64,000 nucleotides of DNA from Halobaculum saliterrae (GCF_009831625.1 NZ_WUUS01000009.1:1-64000); one strand, 5' to 3'. Positions 1 to 10,378 are shown, numbered from the stretch's first letter. Program-made: numbers and translations. Notes: generated from the letters alone by a model not told the origin.

Positions 1-622
1 CGCTCTCGACGGCGCTCGCGCGCCGGCGGTCCCCGTCGCCGGGGTCGGCCGCCCGCTCGCCGGTCGCGTGGCGGCGCCCGGTGGGGATGCGGACCTCCAC
101 GTCGCCGTCGGCGTCGCCGCCCTCCATATCCGGCGGCTCGGCCCCCTCCAGCGTATCGGCGTCGGAGGCCGCGGCCCCGTCGTCGGCGTCCGGCCCGGCT
201 CCGTCGTCGTCCGGACCGTCCTCGCCCCCCGCCTCGGGCCCGTCGTGGTCGGTCGCGACCGCCGAGATCCCCGACCGAAGCCGGTGCCAGAACGACGGGA
301 ACGCGGAATCGAACGCGTCGGCGTCCTCCGCCGACGAGAGCAGCGACGCCCGCAGCGCCGCCTCGACGGCCTCGCGGTCGGACAGCCCGACGACCGAGAG
401 CGCCCGGCCCGCCGACAGCGTCGCGCTCGGGGGGACCTCGACGCCGTCGTCCCGGAGCACGGCCGCCAGCCGGACGAGCTCGATCAGGACGTGTCGCCGC
501 GCCGCTCGGAAGTCGGGGACCCCGTCGTCCGCGCTCGGACCGCCGCCGCGGCCCGTCGGCTCGTCGAGGCCGTTCGAGGGCGGGTCGGGCTCGGGGTCCG
601 TCGGCGGGGACGGGGGGATCAT
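1..622 (-). CDS. coxE: CoxE-like VWA-domain protein, N-terminal part (cut by window edge)
   Basis: The frame opens with ATG at 622 (MIPPSPPTDPE) and runs off the left edge, so only about 207 residues are visible. The segment HVLIELVRLAAVLRDDGVEV followed by a helical stretch and FPSFWHRL is the usual N-terminus of CoxE/VWA-CoxE proteins; an acidic low-complexity linker follows and the von Willebrand A domain itself should lie outside the window. It starts 7 bases after the MoxR ATPase stop. In CO-dehydrogenase clusters CoxD (AAA+) and CoxE (VWA) act as a pair in maturing the Mo-Cu active site. The family call rests on N-terminal similarity and context, since the VWA domain is not seen. Confidence 0.75.
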   Translation of the reverse strand, partial: MIPPSPPTDPEPDPPSNGLDEPTGRGGGPSADDGVPDFRAARRHVLIELVRLAAVLRDDGVEVPPSATLSAGRALSVVGLSDREAVEAALRASLLSSAEDADAFDSAFPSFWHRLRSGISAVATDHDGPEAGGEDGPDDDGAGPDADDGAAASDADTLEGAEPPDMEGGDADGDVEVRIPTGRRHATGERAADPGDGDRRRASAVES

Positions 623-629
623 GCGTGGC

Positions 630-1631
630 TCACTCCGCGGTCGGGCCGAGCGGTCCGGCCTCGGCGGCCGCCGCCCGAAGCGTCTCCAGCAGGTCGGCGT
701 CGACCCGCTCGACGTCCTCGACCTCCTTGAGCAGGCAGCCGATCGTCCGCTCGATCTCCTCGCCCGACAGCGGCTTGTCGCCGTCGTCGTGGCGGAGGTG
801 TGCGACCGCGCGGGCCCAGTCGAGCGTCTCGGCGACCCCCGGCCGCTTCAGGAACGCCTCCTCGCGCAGGCGCGCGACGACCGCGCACACCTCCGCGGCG
901 ACCGCGGCGTCCAGCTCGGGCACCTTCCGCCGGACGATCTCGTACTCCGTCTCGAACGACGGCGGCTCGACGTTGAGGTACAGACAGCGACGCTTCAGCG
1001 CGTCGCTCAGCCCTCGCGTCCGGTTCGAGGTGAGGATCACGACCGGCGGCCGCTCGGCCGTGACGGTGCCCAGCTCGGGGATCGACACCTGGAAGTCCGA
1101 CAGCAGCTCCAGCAGGAACGCCTCGAACTCCTCGTCGGCGCGGTCGATCTCGTCGATGAGCAACACCGGCGGCGTCCCGCCCTCCGTGCGCAGCGCCCGC
1201 AGCAGCGGTCGCTCGAGGAGGTACTCCTCGTCGAACACGGAGCCGTGTCGGTCGGCCGCGCCCGGCGGCGACTCGTCGACGGCGGATGCTGCGGCGGAGT
1301 CGGCGGTCCCCCCGGCGACGCTCCCCTCGTCAGCCTGCACGGCGAGCAGCTGCTTCGTGTAGTTCCACTCGTAGAGGGCGTTCTCGGCGGTGAGCCCCTC
1401 GTAACACTGCAGGCGGATGAGCTCGGTGTCGAACGCCTCGGCGAGCACCTTCCCGAGCTCGGTCTTCCCGCTGCCCGGCGGCCCCTCGACGAGGAGCGGC
1501 CGCTCCAGCCGCAGCGCGAGGTCGACCGTCGTCACCGTGCGGTCGTCGGCGACGTAGTCCGCCGCCTCGAACCGCTCGGCGAGGTCGGCCTCCGACACCC
1601 GGCCGAACGGGTCGTCGTCTCCCCGCGTCAT
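630..1631 (-). CDS. coxD: MoxR-family AAA+ ATPase (CoxD-like)
   Basis: A 333-residue MoxR/CoxD-type ATPase. Walker A is EGPPGSGKT (about residues 49-57), Walker B is LLIDEIDRADEEFE, and sensor 1 is VVILTSNRTR, in the usual MoxR order; the C-terminal lid domain is complete. An insert rich in Ala, Ser and Asp (about residues 105-130) separates Walker A from Walker B. The ATG at 1631 was chosen because it overlaps the upstream xdhC stop by four bases (ATGA) and gives the family N-terminus; longer in-frame extensions are read-through of xdhC. In bacterial cox clusters CoxD is a membrane-associated chaperone for sulfuration of the CODH centre. That role here is inferred from position between coxF and coxE. 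Confidence 0.88.
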   Translation of the reverse strand: MTRGDDDPFGRVSEADLAERFEAADYVADDRTVTTVDLALRLERPLLVEGPPGSGKTELGKVLAEAFDTELIRLQCYEGLTAENALYEWNYTKQLLAVQADEGSVAGGTADSAAASAVDESPPGAADRHGSVFDEEYLLERPLLRALRTEGGTPPVLLIDEIDRADEEFEAFLLELLSDFQVSIPELGTVTAERPPVVILTSNRTRGLSDALKRRCLYLNVEPPSFETEYEIVRRKVPELDAAVAAEVCAVVARLREEAFLKRPGVAETLDWARAVAHLRHDDGDKPLSGEEIERTIGCLLKEVEDVERVDADLLETLRAAAAEAGPLGPTAE

Positions 1632-2797
1632 GAGGTGGCGGCGCCCTCCGTGTCGGCGTCGAGGTACTCGTCGGGGTCGGCCGCGAAGGAGTCGGCACAG
1701 CCGCGGCAACAGAAGTGGTACGTCTCGCCGTCGTACTCGACCGTGTCGGCCGCCGACGCCGGGTCGACGGTCATCCCGCAGACTGGGTCGACGGCCTCCT
1801 CGGCCTCGCCCGAGGTGTCGGTATCGGCGTCCGTGTCGGCCTCGTCATCGGTGTCCGTATCGGCCCCGTCGTCGGCGTCCGTGTCGGCGTCGGACTCCAC
1901 GGACCCCGAGTCGTCGCCCGCGGCCGCGCCGGCGACCGGCTGGCCGCCGCCCCCGCGGCCCGGCCGCTCGTCGACGACCTCCGCGAGCAGGCTGGCGGCG
2001 ATCTCGGCGGGTGTGTACGCCGCGACGTCGACCCCGGCGGGGTTCGTCACTCGATCCGCGACCGCCTCGGGATCGGCGTCGACCAGCCCCGCGGCGGTCT
2101 CGACGACCTCTCCCGCGCGGGTGTCGCTTGCAACCAAGCCGACGTAGGGGGCGTCCGCGAGCACGCCGGCGGCGACGCCGCGGGCGTCGAACGATCCCAT
2201 CGTCGCGACGACCACCAGCGGCTCGGGACCGACCGCGTCGGCGACAGCCGACGGCTCGGTGTCGGTCAGTACGCGCGTCCCGTCGGGCAGGCCCGACTCG
2301 TCGCCGTCGGGGTCCACCAGGACCACGTCGACGGCGAGCTCCGCGGCCAGCCGGGCGAGCGACCGCGCCGCCGGCGAGCCGCCGACGATCACCAGCTCCT
2401 GCCGGGGGCGCACCGGCTCGACGAACAGCTCCAGGACGCCCTCGCTGTGGCACGTCATCGGGAACGCCTCCAGTCCCGGGCGGTCCACGTCGTCGGGGTC
2501 TGGCGCGATCCCGATCAGCCGGGGCTCGCCCGCCTCGATGACCTCGGCGGCCTGCGTCGCGGCGATCGTCTGCGCGCAGGCGGCGCCGCCGATCCAGCCG
2601 CGGAGCTCGCCGTCGCGGGTGACGACCGCGCGGTCGCCGACGTTCGCGGACACCGGCGGCTCCCGGCGGACGACCGTCACCCGGGCGTACGGTTCCCCGG
2701 CGGCGGCGAGGTCGCGCTCGAGGGCGGCGACGTCGCCGTCGGCGTCGCCGGGGCTGTGCTGGGTCGCGGTCGGTTCCTCGTCGGTGTCGTGTGTCAT
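1628..2797 (-). CDS. coxF: XdhC/CoxF-family maturation protein fused to a YHS domain
   Basis: A 389-residue protein of three parts. Residues 30-100 form the XdhC/CoxI N-terminal domain (RDGELRGWIGGAACAQTI). Residues 130-265 form the XdhC Rossmann domain (LVIVGGSPAARSLARLAAEL). A long Asp/Thr/Ala-rich linker then leads to a YHS (TRASH-like) domain from residue 336, beginning VDPVCGM and containing YHFCCRGC, with Cys340, 363, 364 and 367. XdhC proteins handle the molybdenum cofactor before insertion into hydroxylases, and CoxF has been linked to Cu-Mo centre assembly. YHS/TRASH domains bind soft metals, so the fusion hints at metal delivery; that is inference. It follows coxL after 69 bases that contain a hairpin, and overlaps coxD by ATGA. 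Confidence 0.85.
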   Translation of the reverse strand: MTHDTDEEPTATQHSPGDADGDVAALERDLAAAGEPYARVTVVRREPPVSANVGDRAVVTRDGELRGWIGGAACAQTIAATQAAEVIEAGEPRLIGIAPDPDDVDRPGLEAFPMTCHSEGVLELFVEPVRPRQELVIVGGSPAARSLARLAAELAVDVVLVDPDGDESGLPDGTRVLTDTEPSAVADAVGPEPLVVVATMGSFDARGVAAGVLADAPYVGLVASDTRAGEVVETAAGLVDADPEAVADRVTNPAGVDVAAYTPAEIAASLLAEVVDERPGRGGGGQPVAGAAAGDDSGSVESDADTDADDGADTDTDDEADTDADTDTSGEAEEAVDPVCGMTVDPASAADTVEYDGETYHFCCRGCADSFAADPDEYLDADTEGAATS

Positions 2798-2825
2798 GAG
2801 TAGTGTGGTGGGGCGCGTCGGGAGG

Positions 2826-2850
2826 ACCCGGTCGACGGGGTCGACCGGGT
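2826..2850. other. Perfect hairpin between coxL and xdhC
   Basis: An 11-base stem (2826-2836 with 2840-2850, ACCCGGTCGAC against its complement) closes a GGG loop. It fills much of the 69-base gap between coxL and the xdhC/coxF gene, the only sizeable gap in an operon otherwise joined by 1-7 base overlaps or gaps. It could stabilise the upstream coxGMSL message, mark a processing site, or attenuate transcription into the maturation genes; no T-tract follows it. Confidence 0.6.
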
Positions 2851-2866
2851 TCGTTCGGGGAGGCGA

Positions 2867-5373
<2,507 letters not shown>

Positions 5374-5377
<4 letters not shown>

Positions 5378-6084
5378 TCGTCGTCACCTCCCATGTGCTC
5401 GGTGTCGAACTGTGCGGGCGGGTCCTCGCCGGGATGGGTCTCGTCCGTCGACGGACCGCCACAGCAGTCCTCGCGGCCGCAGAAGGTGTCCGCGTCGCCG
5501 GCGTCGGCCTCGTACAGCGGGCCGTCCGCCGGGTCCGGGCCGCCGTCACCGGCTGTGTCGGCCGCGAGCGCCCCGCCGTCGGCGGCGACGCGCTCGGCGT
5601 CGTCGAGCTCGTCGGCGGCGTACTCGATCGCCTTCACGATGTTCTGGTAGCCGGTACACCGACAGAGGTTCCCGCTGATCGCCTCGCGGATCTCCTCCTC
5701 GTCGGGGTCGGGGTTCTCCTCGAGCAGGGCCTTCCCGGCCATCAGCATGCCCGGCGTGCAGTAGCCGCACTGGAGGCCGTGCTCCTCCTTGAACCCCTCC
5801 TGCAGGGGGTGCAGCTCCGGCCCAGCGTCCGGGAGGTCCTCCATCCCCTCGACGGTGAGGATCTCGCTGCCGTCGGCCTGCGCCGCGAACATCAGGCAGG
5901 ACTTGATCGGCTCGCCGTCCACGAGGACGGTGCAGGCGCCGCAGTTGCCCGTGTCACAGCCGATGTGGGTGCCCGTCATGCCCAGGTCCTCCCGGATCGC
6001 GTGGACGAGCAGGCGCCGCGGCTCGACCTCGATCGTGTGCTCGGTACCGTTGACCGTCAGCGTGATCTCGCGTTCGTCGCTCAC
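5374..6084 (-). CDS. coxS: CO dehydrogenase small subunit, 2x[2Fe-2S]
   Basis: A 236-residue iron-sulfur subunit. The plant-type cluster is bound by Cys43, 48, 51 and 63 ([16 protein letters not shown]), the second cluster by Cys106, 109, 141 and 143 (QCGYCTPGM and [12 protein letters not shown]). The core ends near residue 160, the normal length of CoxS. A further ~75 residues form an acidic tail with an unusual CGREDCC motif (Cys202, 207, 208) that is not part of the standard fold. The gene overlaps coxM and coxL by ATGA on each side, as expected for subunits made in fixed ratio. It relays electrons from the Mo-Cu site to FAD in CoxM. Confidence 0.95.
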
Positions 6085-6968
6085 TGTGTAACCCTCCGTT
6101 TGACCGCGCCGGCCCGCTCGGCGGCGTCGCCGAGCGCCCGCTGTGCCAGCACGTCGACCATGCGCTCCTTGTAGGAGGCGTCGCCGTGTTCGTCGGACTC
6201 GGGGTTCGACGCCTCGGCCGCCAGCTCGCCCGCCTCCTCGAACAGCTCCGGGCTCGGGCGCTCGCCCTCGAGCGCCTCCTCGGCCTCGCTCGCGCGGGCG
6301 TTCGTGATGTCGACGGCGGTCATGCCGATGCCGGCCGACTCGATCCGCCCGTCGTCGTCGAACCGCAGCCGCGCCGCGACGCCGGCCATCGCGTAGTCGC
6401 CGGTCTTGCGCTTCAGCTTGTGGTAGGCGCTTCCCTCCCGGTCGGCCGGGGTGGGGACGCGCGCCTCCGTGATGAGCTCCTCCTCGCCCAGCGTCGTGTC
6501 GTACGGGAGCAGGAAGAACTCGTCCGCGGGGATCGCCCGCTCGCCGTCGGGGCCCTCCACGACGACCTCGCCGTCGTGGGCGATGAGGACGCTCCCCCAG
6601 TCGCCCTTGGGGTCCGCCTGCGCGACGGAGCCGACGACGGTGCCGCGATTTCGGATCTGGGGGTCCGCCACGAGCGGCGCCGTGTCGGCGAAGCTACCGT
6701 AGCGCTCGTCGATCAGGTCGGAGTCCTCCACGTCGGCGTGGCGCGCGAGCGCCCCGAGCTTCAGGTAGCCGTCCTCCTCGCGGAGGTACTCCAGCGAGTC
6801 GATGCCGTTGATGTCGACGACCACGTCGGGGTTCGCCAGGCGGAACCGCAGCATCGGCACGAGGCTCTGCCCGCCCGCGAGGATCGTCGGGTCGTCGAGG
6901 CTCTCCAGCAGGCTGACGGCCTCGGAGACGCTCTCGGGCTCGTGGTGTTCGAACGGTGCGGACTTCAT
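6081..6968 (-). CDS. coxM: CO dehydrogenase medium (FAD) subunit
   Basis: A 295-residue FAD-binding subunit of the CoxM/xanthine-dehydrogenase FAD family. Both flavin-binding motifs are present: [13 protein letters not shown] near residue 36 and [14 protein letters not shown] near residue 108. The C-terminal CO_deh_flav_C domain contains [18 protein letters not shown] at 6968 is the only start that gives the family N-terminus ([11 protein letters not shown]); it overlaps the coxG stop by one base (TGATG), and its own end overlaps coxS by ATGA. It accepts electrons from CoxS and hands them to the respiratory chain. The gene order M-S-L is that of canonical form I cox operons. Confidence 0.94.
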   Translation of the reverse strand: MKSAPFEHHEPESVSEAVSLLESLDDPTILAGGQSLVPMLRFRLANPDVVVDINGIDSLEYLREEDGYLKLGALARHADVEDSDLIDERYGSFADTAPLVADPQIRNRGTVVGSVAQADPKGDWGSVLIAHDGEVVVEGPDGERAIPADEFFLLPYDTTLGEEELITEARVPTPADREGSAYHKLKRKTGDYAMAGVAARLRFDDDGRIESAGIGMTAVDITNARASEAEEALEGERPSPELFEEAGELAAEASNPESDEHGDASYKERMVDVLAQRALGDAAERAGAVKRRVTQ

Positions 6969-7561
6969 CAGAACATCCCCCGGATCTTGTCGGTGACGCC
7001 GGAGTCGGTCTCCTCCACGTCGGTCATCTGCGCCTCGATGTCGCTGAAGAAGTTGTTCACGATCTTGTTGGCGACCGGGTTGATCACCCGACCGCCGAGC
7101 TGTGCGATCCGCCCGGAGATGTCGGCCTCGGTCCACCACTCGATGCGGGAGCCGTCGCCCTCCTCCTGCGGGTGGATGTGCATCCCCGACTCCATGCTGA
7201 AGCTGCTGCCGCTCGCGGAGCCGGAACCGGTCGCGGTCATGACGAACTCCTCCTCGTCGCGGTCCTCGATGGTGACCGTCGTCTCGAACTTCGGCTTCAC
7301 GCTGCCGACGCCCACCTGCATCAGCGCGGCGTACTTCTGTCCCCCCCGGAACGCCCGGGCGGCGACCTCGTCGGGGTCCGCCTCCGGCAGCGTCTCGATG
7401 TCCTCCTCGGGCTCGTAGGAGTCCCACTCGAAGGAGTCGTCCATCGGGGTGATGTACGCGCACCCCTTCAGCGAGTCCCGGACCGCGATCGGGTCCGAGA
7501 GGACGACCCACGCCTTCTCCGGCGGGACGCCGTCGAGCTCGAACTCGCCGTCGAACTCCAT
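6968..7561 (-). CDS. coxG: CoxG-like SRPBCC protein (CODH subunit G)
   Basis: A 197-residue protein of the CoxG/SRPBCC (START-like) family: MEFDGEFELDGVPPEKAWVV is the standard N-terminus, followed by ALMQVGVGSVKPKFETTVTI and a second half ending INPVANKIVNNFFSDIEAQM. CoxG is needed to tether CO dehydrogenase to the inner face of the membrane in bacteria. Here it is the first gene of the operon, which is not its place in the classical bacterial cluster. A ribosome binding site GGAGGTG (7570-7576) lies 8 bases before ATG, and a TATA box sits at 7611-7620, giving a predicted leader of about 28 bases. Confidence 0.9.
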   Translation of the reverse strand: MEFDGEFELDGVPPEKAWVVLSDPIAVRDSLKGCAYITPMDDSFEWDSYEPEEDIETLPEADPDEVAARAFRGGQKYAALMQVGVGSVKPKFETTVTIEDRDEEEFVMTATGSGSASGSSFSMESGMHIHPQEEGDGSRIEWWTEADISGRIAQLGGRVINPVANKIVNNFFSDIEAQMTDVEETDSGVTDKIRGMF

Positions 7562-7610
7562 CAGCCGTCCACCTCCGCCGTCGGTGTCGTTCGCTGTCCC
7601 GTGCCCGTCA

Positions 7611-7620
7611 TCTTTTATAG
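7611..7620 (-). promoter_or_regulatory. TATA box of the cox operon
   Basis: On the minus strand the sequence reads GCTATAAAAGA, a strong archaeal TATA element 50 bases before the coxG start. Transcription should begin near 7589 and include the GGAGGTG ribosome binding site. A TAGCACCC direct repeat (7618-7625) overlaps the box. Confidence 0.7.
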
Positions 7621-7633
7621 CACCCCACTATGT

Positions 7634-7662
7634 GCATACTATTACCTCGGCCTATGGTATGC
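7634..7662. promoter_or_regulatory. Inverted repeat between divergent cox and moeA promoters (candidate operator)
   Basis: GCATACTAT (7634-7642) faces ATGGTATGC (7654-7662): 8 of 9 positions are symmetric, the inner spacer is 11 bases and the half-site centres are 20 bases apart, about two helical turns. The repeat is 13 bases from the cox TATA box and 10 bases from the likely moeA TATA box. A direct repeat TAGCACCC occurs once beside each TATA box (7618-7625 and 7665-7672). The layout suits one regulator acting on both operons. Confidence 0.55.
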
Positions 7663-7672
7663 GGTAGCACCC

Positions 7673-7681
7673 AAATAAAAG
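7673..7681 (+). promoter_or_regulatory. Likely TATA box of moeA-mocA
   Basis: AAATAAAAG lies 89-97 bases before the moeA ATG, predicting a start near 7704 and a leader of about 65 bases. That leader ends with GGAGG (7761-7765), a good ribosome binding site for the ATG at 7770. The box is AT-rich in an otherwise GC-rich region but less canonical than the cox TATA box on the other strand. Confidence 0.45.
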
Positions 7682-7769
7682 TTCATGACCTCGGAACCGT
7701 CGCCGGACGTTTACCCGCGAGCGCGCCAGAGGCGTTCGGGAACGATGACGCAGGACACCCGGAGGAACG

Positions 7770-9131
7770 ATGACGAACGATGACCGCGCGACCGGGGGAA
7801 CCGACGGCGACCGAGACGGCGAGCCCGGCCGCGACCACGGACCCGGCCGTGACGACACGTCCGACAGCGACGACGGGTCGGACCAGAACCACGAACCCGA
7901 CCACGACCACGGGTCAGACCACGATCACGACGGGCTGATCGGGTGGCGGGAGGGCGCCGACCGCGTCGGCGACCTCCGCGGTCGCCTGCTCGATCGGGTC
8001 GGGACCGGGACCGTCGACATCGACCGCATCGCGGGCCGGACGCTCGCGGAGGGGCTGGACGCGCCCCGGGCGGTGCCGGACCGGAGCCACTCGACGATGG
8101 ACGGCTACGCGTTCGCCGCCGGCGACGACTACCCGTTGGCGGTGATCGAGGCCGACGTGTTCCCGGAGGACGACCCGCCCGAACTCGCCGCCGGCGAGGC
8201 GGTGCGGATCGCCACCGGGGCGCCGGTGCCCGACTCCGCGGACGCGGTGCTCAAGCGGGAGGAGGCGGCCGTCGAGGACGGACGGCTCACCGGGCCCGAA
8301 CTCGACCCCGGTACCTACGTCTACGAGCGCGGGAGCAACGTCGCCGAGGGCGAGCGGCTGTTCGAGGCCGGCGAGCGACTCGCGCCCCGGGACGCCCTCC
8401 TGCTCGGCGACCTGGGCGTCGACGAGGTGACCGTCCGCGAGCGGCTCTCGGTCGGACTGCTCGCCACGGGAACGGAGATCCACGAGGGCCGCAGCCGCGA
8501 CCTCGACTCGCCCATGCTCGCGAACCTCGTCTCGGCGTGGGGCCACGAGCCGACCCACGAGGGCTCCGTCCCCGACGACTACGAGCGCGTCGAGTCGCGG
8601 ATCGCCGCGCTCGCGGCCGAGCACGACGTGGTCGTCACCACGGGCGGAACGAGCGTCGGCGACAAGGACTACGTCGTCCGCGCGCTCGACGCGCTCGGCG
8701 AGGTGCTGTTCCACCGCGTCGCCCTCCGGCCGGGCAAGCCCATCGCGGTCGCGGACCTCCCGGAGCACGACGCGGTCGCCGTCGCCGTCCCCGGCAAGCC
8801 GGTCGGCGCCCACGCGGTGACGACGCTCGTGGCCCGACCGCTGTTCACCGGCGAGTCCGAGCTCTCGACCGTCGAGGCGACCCTCTCGACCGACGTGGGG
8901 ATCGGTCCGGCCGGGTTCACCTACGCCGTGCCGGTCGTCCTCGAGGACGAGACCGCGACGCCGCTTGGACACGCCGACTCCGCCCTGCAGGTGTACGAGG
9001 AGACGTTCGACCCCAGCGTGCTCTCATCGTCCACGCGGGCGACACGCGCGGACGGGTTCGTCCTCACGGAGTCGGGACTCGCCGCTGGCGACGCCGTCGA
9101 CGTCGTCCCGTACCCGGCGGTCGAACGATGA
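7770..9131 (+). CDS. moeA: Molybdopterin molybdenumtransferase MoeA
   Basis: A 453-residue MoeA family protein that inserts molybdate into adenylated molybdopterin. Recognisable segments are PDRSHSTMDGYAF, GEAVRIATGAPVP, LGVDEVTVRERLSVGLLATG, and the MoCF-binding motif VVTTGGTSVGDKDYV; the MoeA domain IV is at the C-terminus. The first ~50 residues are an added Asp/Gly/His-rich stretch (for example DHDHGSDHDHDG) that looks disordered and could bind metal. GGAGG at 7761-7765 supports this ATG. It is divergent from the cox operon and overlaps mocA by ATGA. Placement beside CODH genes suggests it serves CoxL, though it may also be the general MoeA of the cell. Confidence 0.92.
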   Translation: MTNDDRATGGTDGDRDGEPGRDHGPGRDDTSDSDDGSDQNHEPDHDHGSDHDHDGLIGWREGADRVGDLRGRLLDRVGTGTVDIDRIAGRTLAEGLDAPRAVPDRSHSTMDGYAFAAGDDYPLAVIEADVFPEDDPPELAAGEAVRIATGAPVPDSADAVLKREEAAVEDGRLTGPELDPGTYVYERGSNVAEGERLFEAGERLAPRDALLLGDLGVDEVTVRERLSVGLLATGTEIHEGRSRDLDSPMLANLVSAWGHEPTHEGSVPDDYERVESRIAALAAEHDVVVTTGGTSVGDKDYVVRALDALGEVLFHRVALRPGKPIAVADLPEHDAVAVAVPGKPVGAHAVTTLVARPLFTGESELSTVEATLSTDVGIGPAGFTYAVPVVLEDETATPLGHADSALQVYEETFDPSVLSSSTRATRADGFVLTESGLAAGDAVDVVPYPAVER

Positions 9132-9805
9132 GCGGCGGTGACCTCCCGGTCGTGTCGCCCCCGTTCGACGCCGAGGACGGGGACGGGGACGGGGACGGGG
9201 ACGGGGACGGGGACGACGCCCCGCGCGTCGCCGGCGTCGTCCTCGCCGCCGGAACGAGCTCGCGTTTCGGCGAGCGGAACAAGCTCGTGGCGCCGGCGGG
9301 GGGCGACGGCGGCGAGCCGCTGGTCCGGGCGGCCGCCCGCACGCTGCTGGAGGCGGGCCTCGCGCCGGTCGTGGCGGTCGTCGGTCACGAGGCCGACCGC
9401 GTCGTCGACGCCCTCGACGGGCTCGACGTGCGGACGGTCCGCAACGACGAGTTCGAGAGCGGACAGGCGTCGTCAGTCCGGACCGGGATCGACGCCGTCG
9501 CGGCGGCGGAGCCGCCGGTCGACGCCGCGGTCGTCGCGCTCGGCGACATGCCGTTCGTCGACCCCGCGACGGTGCGGACGCTGGTCGACGCCTACGCCGC
9601 CGGCGTCGGCGGCGCGCTGGCGCCCGCCCACGAGGGTCGGCGGGGGAACCCGGTGCTGTTCGACCGACGGTTCTTCGATCCCCTGACCGACGTTGACGGC
9701 GACGTCGGCGGCCGGGCGGTCCTCCTCGGGAGCGACGACTCGGCGCTCGTCGCCGTCGACGACCCCGGGGTCCGCCGGGACGTCGACGAGCCGACCGACC
9801 TGTGA
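9128..9805 (+). CDS. mocA: MocA-like molybdenum cofactor cytidylyltransferase
   Basis: A 225-residue MobA/MocA-type nucleotidyltransferase. The nucleotide-binding loop is VVLAAGTSSRFGERNKL, followed by the conserved VVALGDMPFVDPATV and GNPVLFDRRFF motifs. CO dehydrogenase uses the cytosine-dinucleotide form of molybdopterin, and MocA attaches CMP, so the pairing with moeA and divergence from coxGMSL fit an MCD-making role; CTP rather than GTP specificity is inferred from family resemblance and context. The ATG overlaps the moeA stop by ATGA. Residues 17-29 are an Asp-Gly run encoded by a tandem hexanucleotide repeat. The CoxI/YgfJ group of the same fold is the main alternative name. Confidence 0.86.
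   Translation: MSGGDLPVVSPPFDAEDGDGDGDGDGDGDDAPRVAGVVLAAGTSSRFGERNKLVAPAGGDGGEPLVRAAARTLLEAGLAPVVAVVGHEADRVVDALDGLDVRTVRNDEFESGQASSVRTGIDAVAAAEPPVDAAVVALGDMPFVDPATVRTLVDAYAAGVGGALAPAHEGRRGNPVLFDRRFFDPLTDVDGDVGGRAVLLGSDDSALVAVDDPGVRRDVDEPTDL
9176..9214 (+). repeat. GACGGG hexanucleotide repeat inside mocA
   Basis: Six exact copies of GACGGG plus a final GAC encode an Asp-Gly run between the start codon and the nucleotide-binding loop. Because the unit is a multiple of three, slippage would change linker length without breaking the frame. Confidence 0.9.
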
Positions 9806-9827
9806 GGCGGCGCGGCCCTCGACGGTG

Positions 9828-9995
9828 TCACTCCCCGTCGGATCCGTCGGGGTCGAGCTTCTCGACGACGATCTCGCCGTCACGGACGTGCCACTCGACT
9901 CGGTCGCCCGCGCCGACGTCGAGGAAGTTCCTGACCGACTTCGGGACGGTCGTGAGGTTCTTCTCGGAGACTTTCGTGTCCGTCAGCGTACCCAT
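9828..9995 (-). CDS. AbrB/SpoVT-family DNA-binding protein
   Basis: A 55-residue protein with the swapped-hairpin AbrB fold: TKVSEKNLTTVPKSVRNFLD and GDRVEWHVRDGEIVVEKL match the family core, with the typical VP-x(2)-VR motif. ATG at 9995 is chosen because it begins the AbrB core directly. Such short proteins act either as MazE/VapB-type antitoxins or as regulators. No toxin gene adjoins it; the gene upstream, 38 bases away on the same strand, is a small HTH protein, so a two-gene regulatory operon is more likely than a toxin-antitoxin pair. Confidence 0.8.
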   Translation of the reverse strand: MGTLTDTKVSEKNLTTVPKSVRNFLDVGAGDRVEWHVRDGEIVVEKLDPDGSDGE

Positions 9996-10033
9996 CGGTC
10001 CGGAGTAGACACGTAGCGCATACGTAGCTTTCG

Positions 10034-10345
10034 CTATGAGGGGGAGCCCGAGCGGGCGTCGGACCGGGTCGGCCCGCCCGACTCCCAGCGGTGGGTGCCG
10101 TTGTCGGAGGCCTTGGAGAAGTCGAGGTCGTAGCGGTCGGACTCGATGAGGACGGGCCCGGGGACGTACGCCCCGTCGCCGGCCGCGTCGAGGAGGTCGC
10201 GCTCGGCCATCGTCCCGAGGACGTCGCGGACTGTCCGCTCGCGACCGGCCAGGAGGTTCGCCTCCTCGACGACGGCCTCGACGGTGACCCGTCCCCGGAG
10301 CATCGCCAGCCGGATCGCCGCGACCCACGCCGGCTCGCGTCTCAT
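10034..10345 (-). CDS. Small winged-helix-like protein, haloarchaeal
   Basis: About 103 residues beginning MRREPAWVAAIRLAM, followed by a helical region with VEEANLLAGRERTVRDVL, consistent with a winged-helix DNA-binding domain, then DRYDLDFSKAS. Many haloarchaeal PhiH1-repressor-like proteins begin with MRREP/MRREAxWM, which is why ATG 10345 is preferred to the in-frame GTG at 10366. A TATA element at 10379-10388 would start transcription near 10357, close to both. The AbrB-type gene follows 38 bases downstream and is probably co-transcribed. Target unknown. Confidence 0.6.
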   Translation of the reverse strand: MRREPAWVAAIRLAMLRGRVTVEAVVEEANLLAGRERTVRDVLGTMAERDLLDAAGDGAYVPGPVLIESDRYDLDFSKASDNGTHRWESGGPTRSDARSGSPS

Positions 10346-10378
10346 CTCACGACACACGACCCGCACGATGAACAGGAC

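Noticed and set aside
9828-10345. AbrB-like and HTH genes considered as a toxin-antitoxin pair
   Set aside because: The partner is a DNA-binding-like protein and not a recognisable PIN, MazF or RelE toxin.
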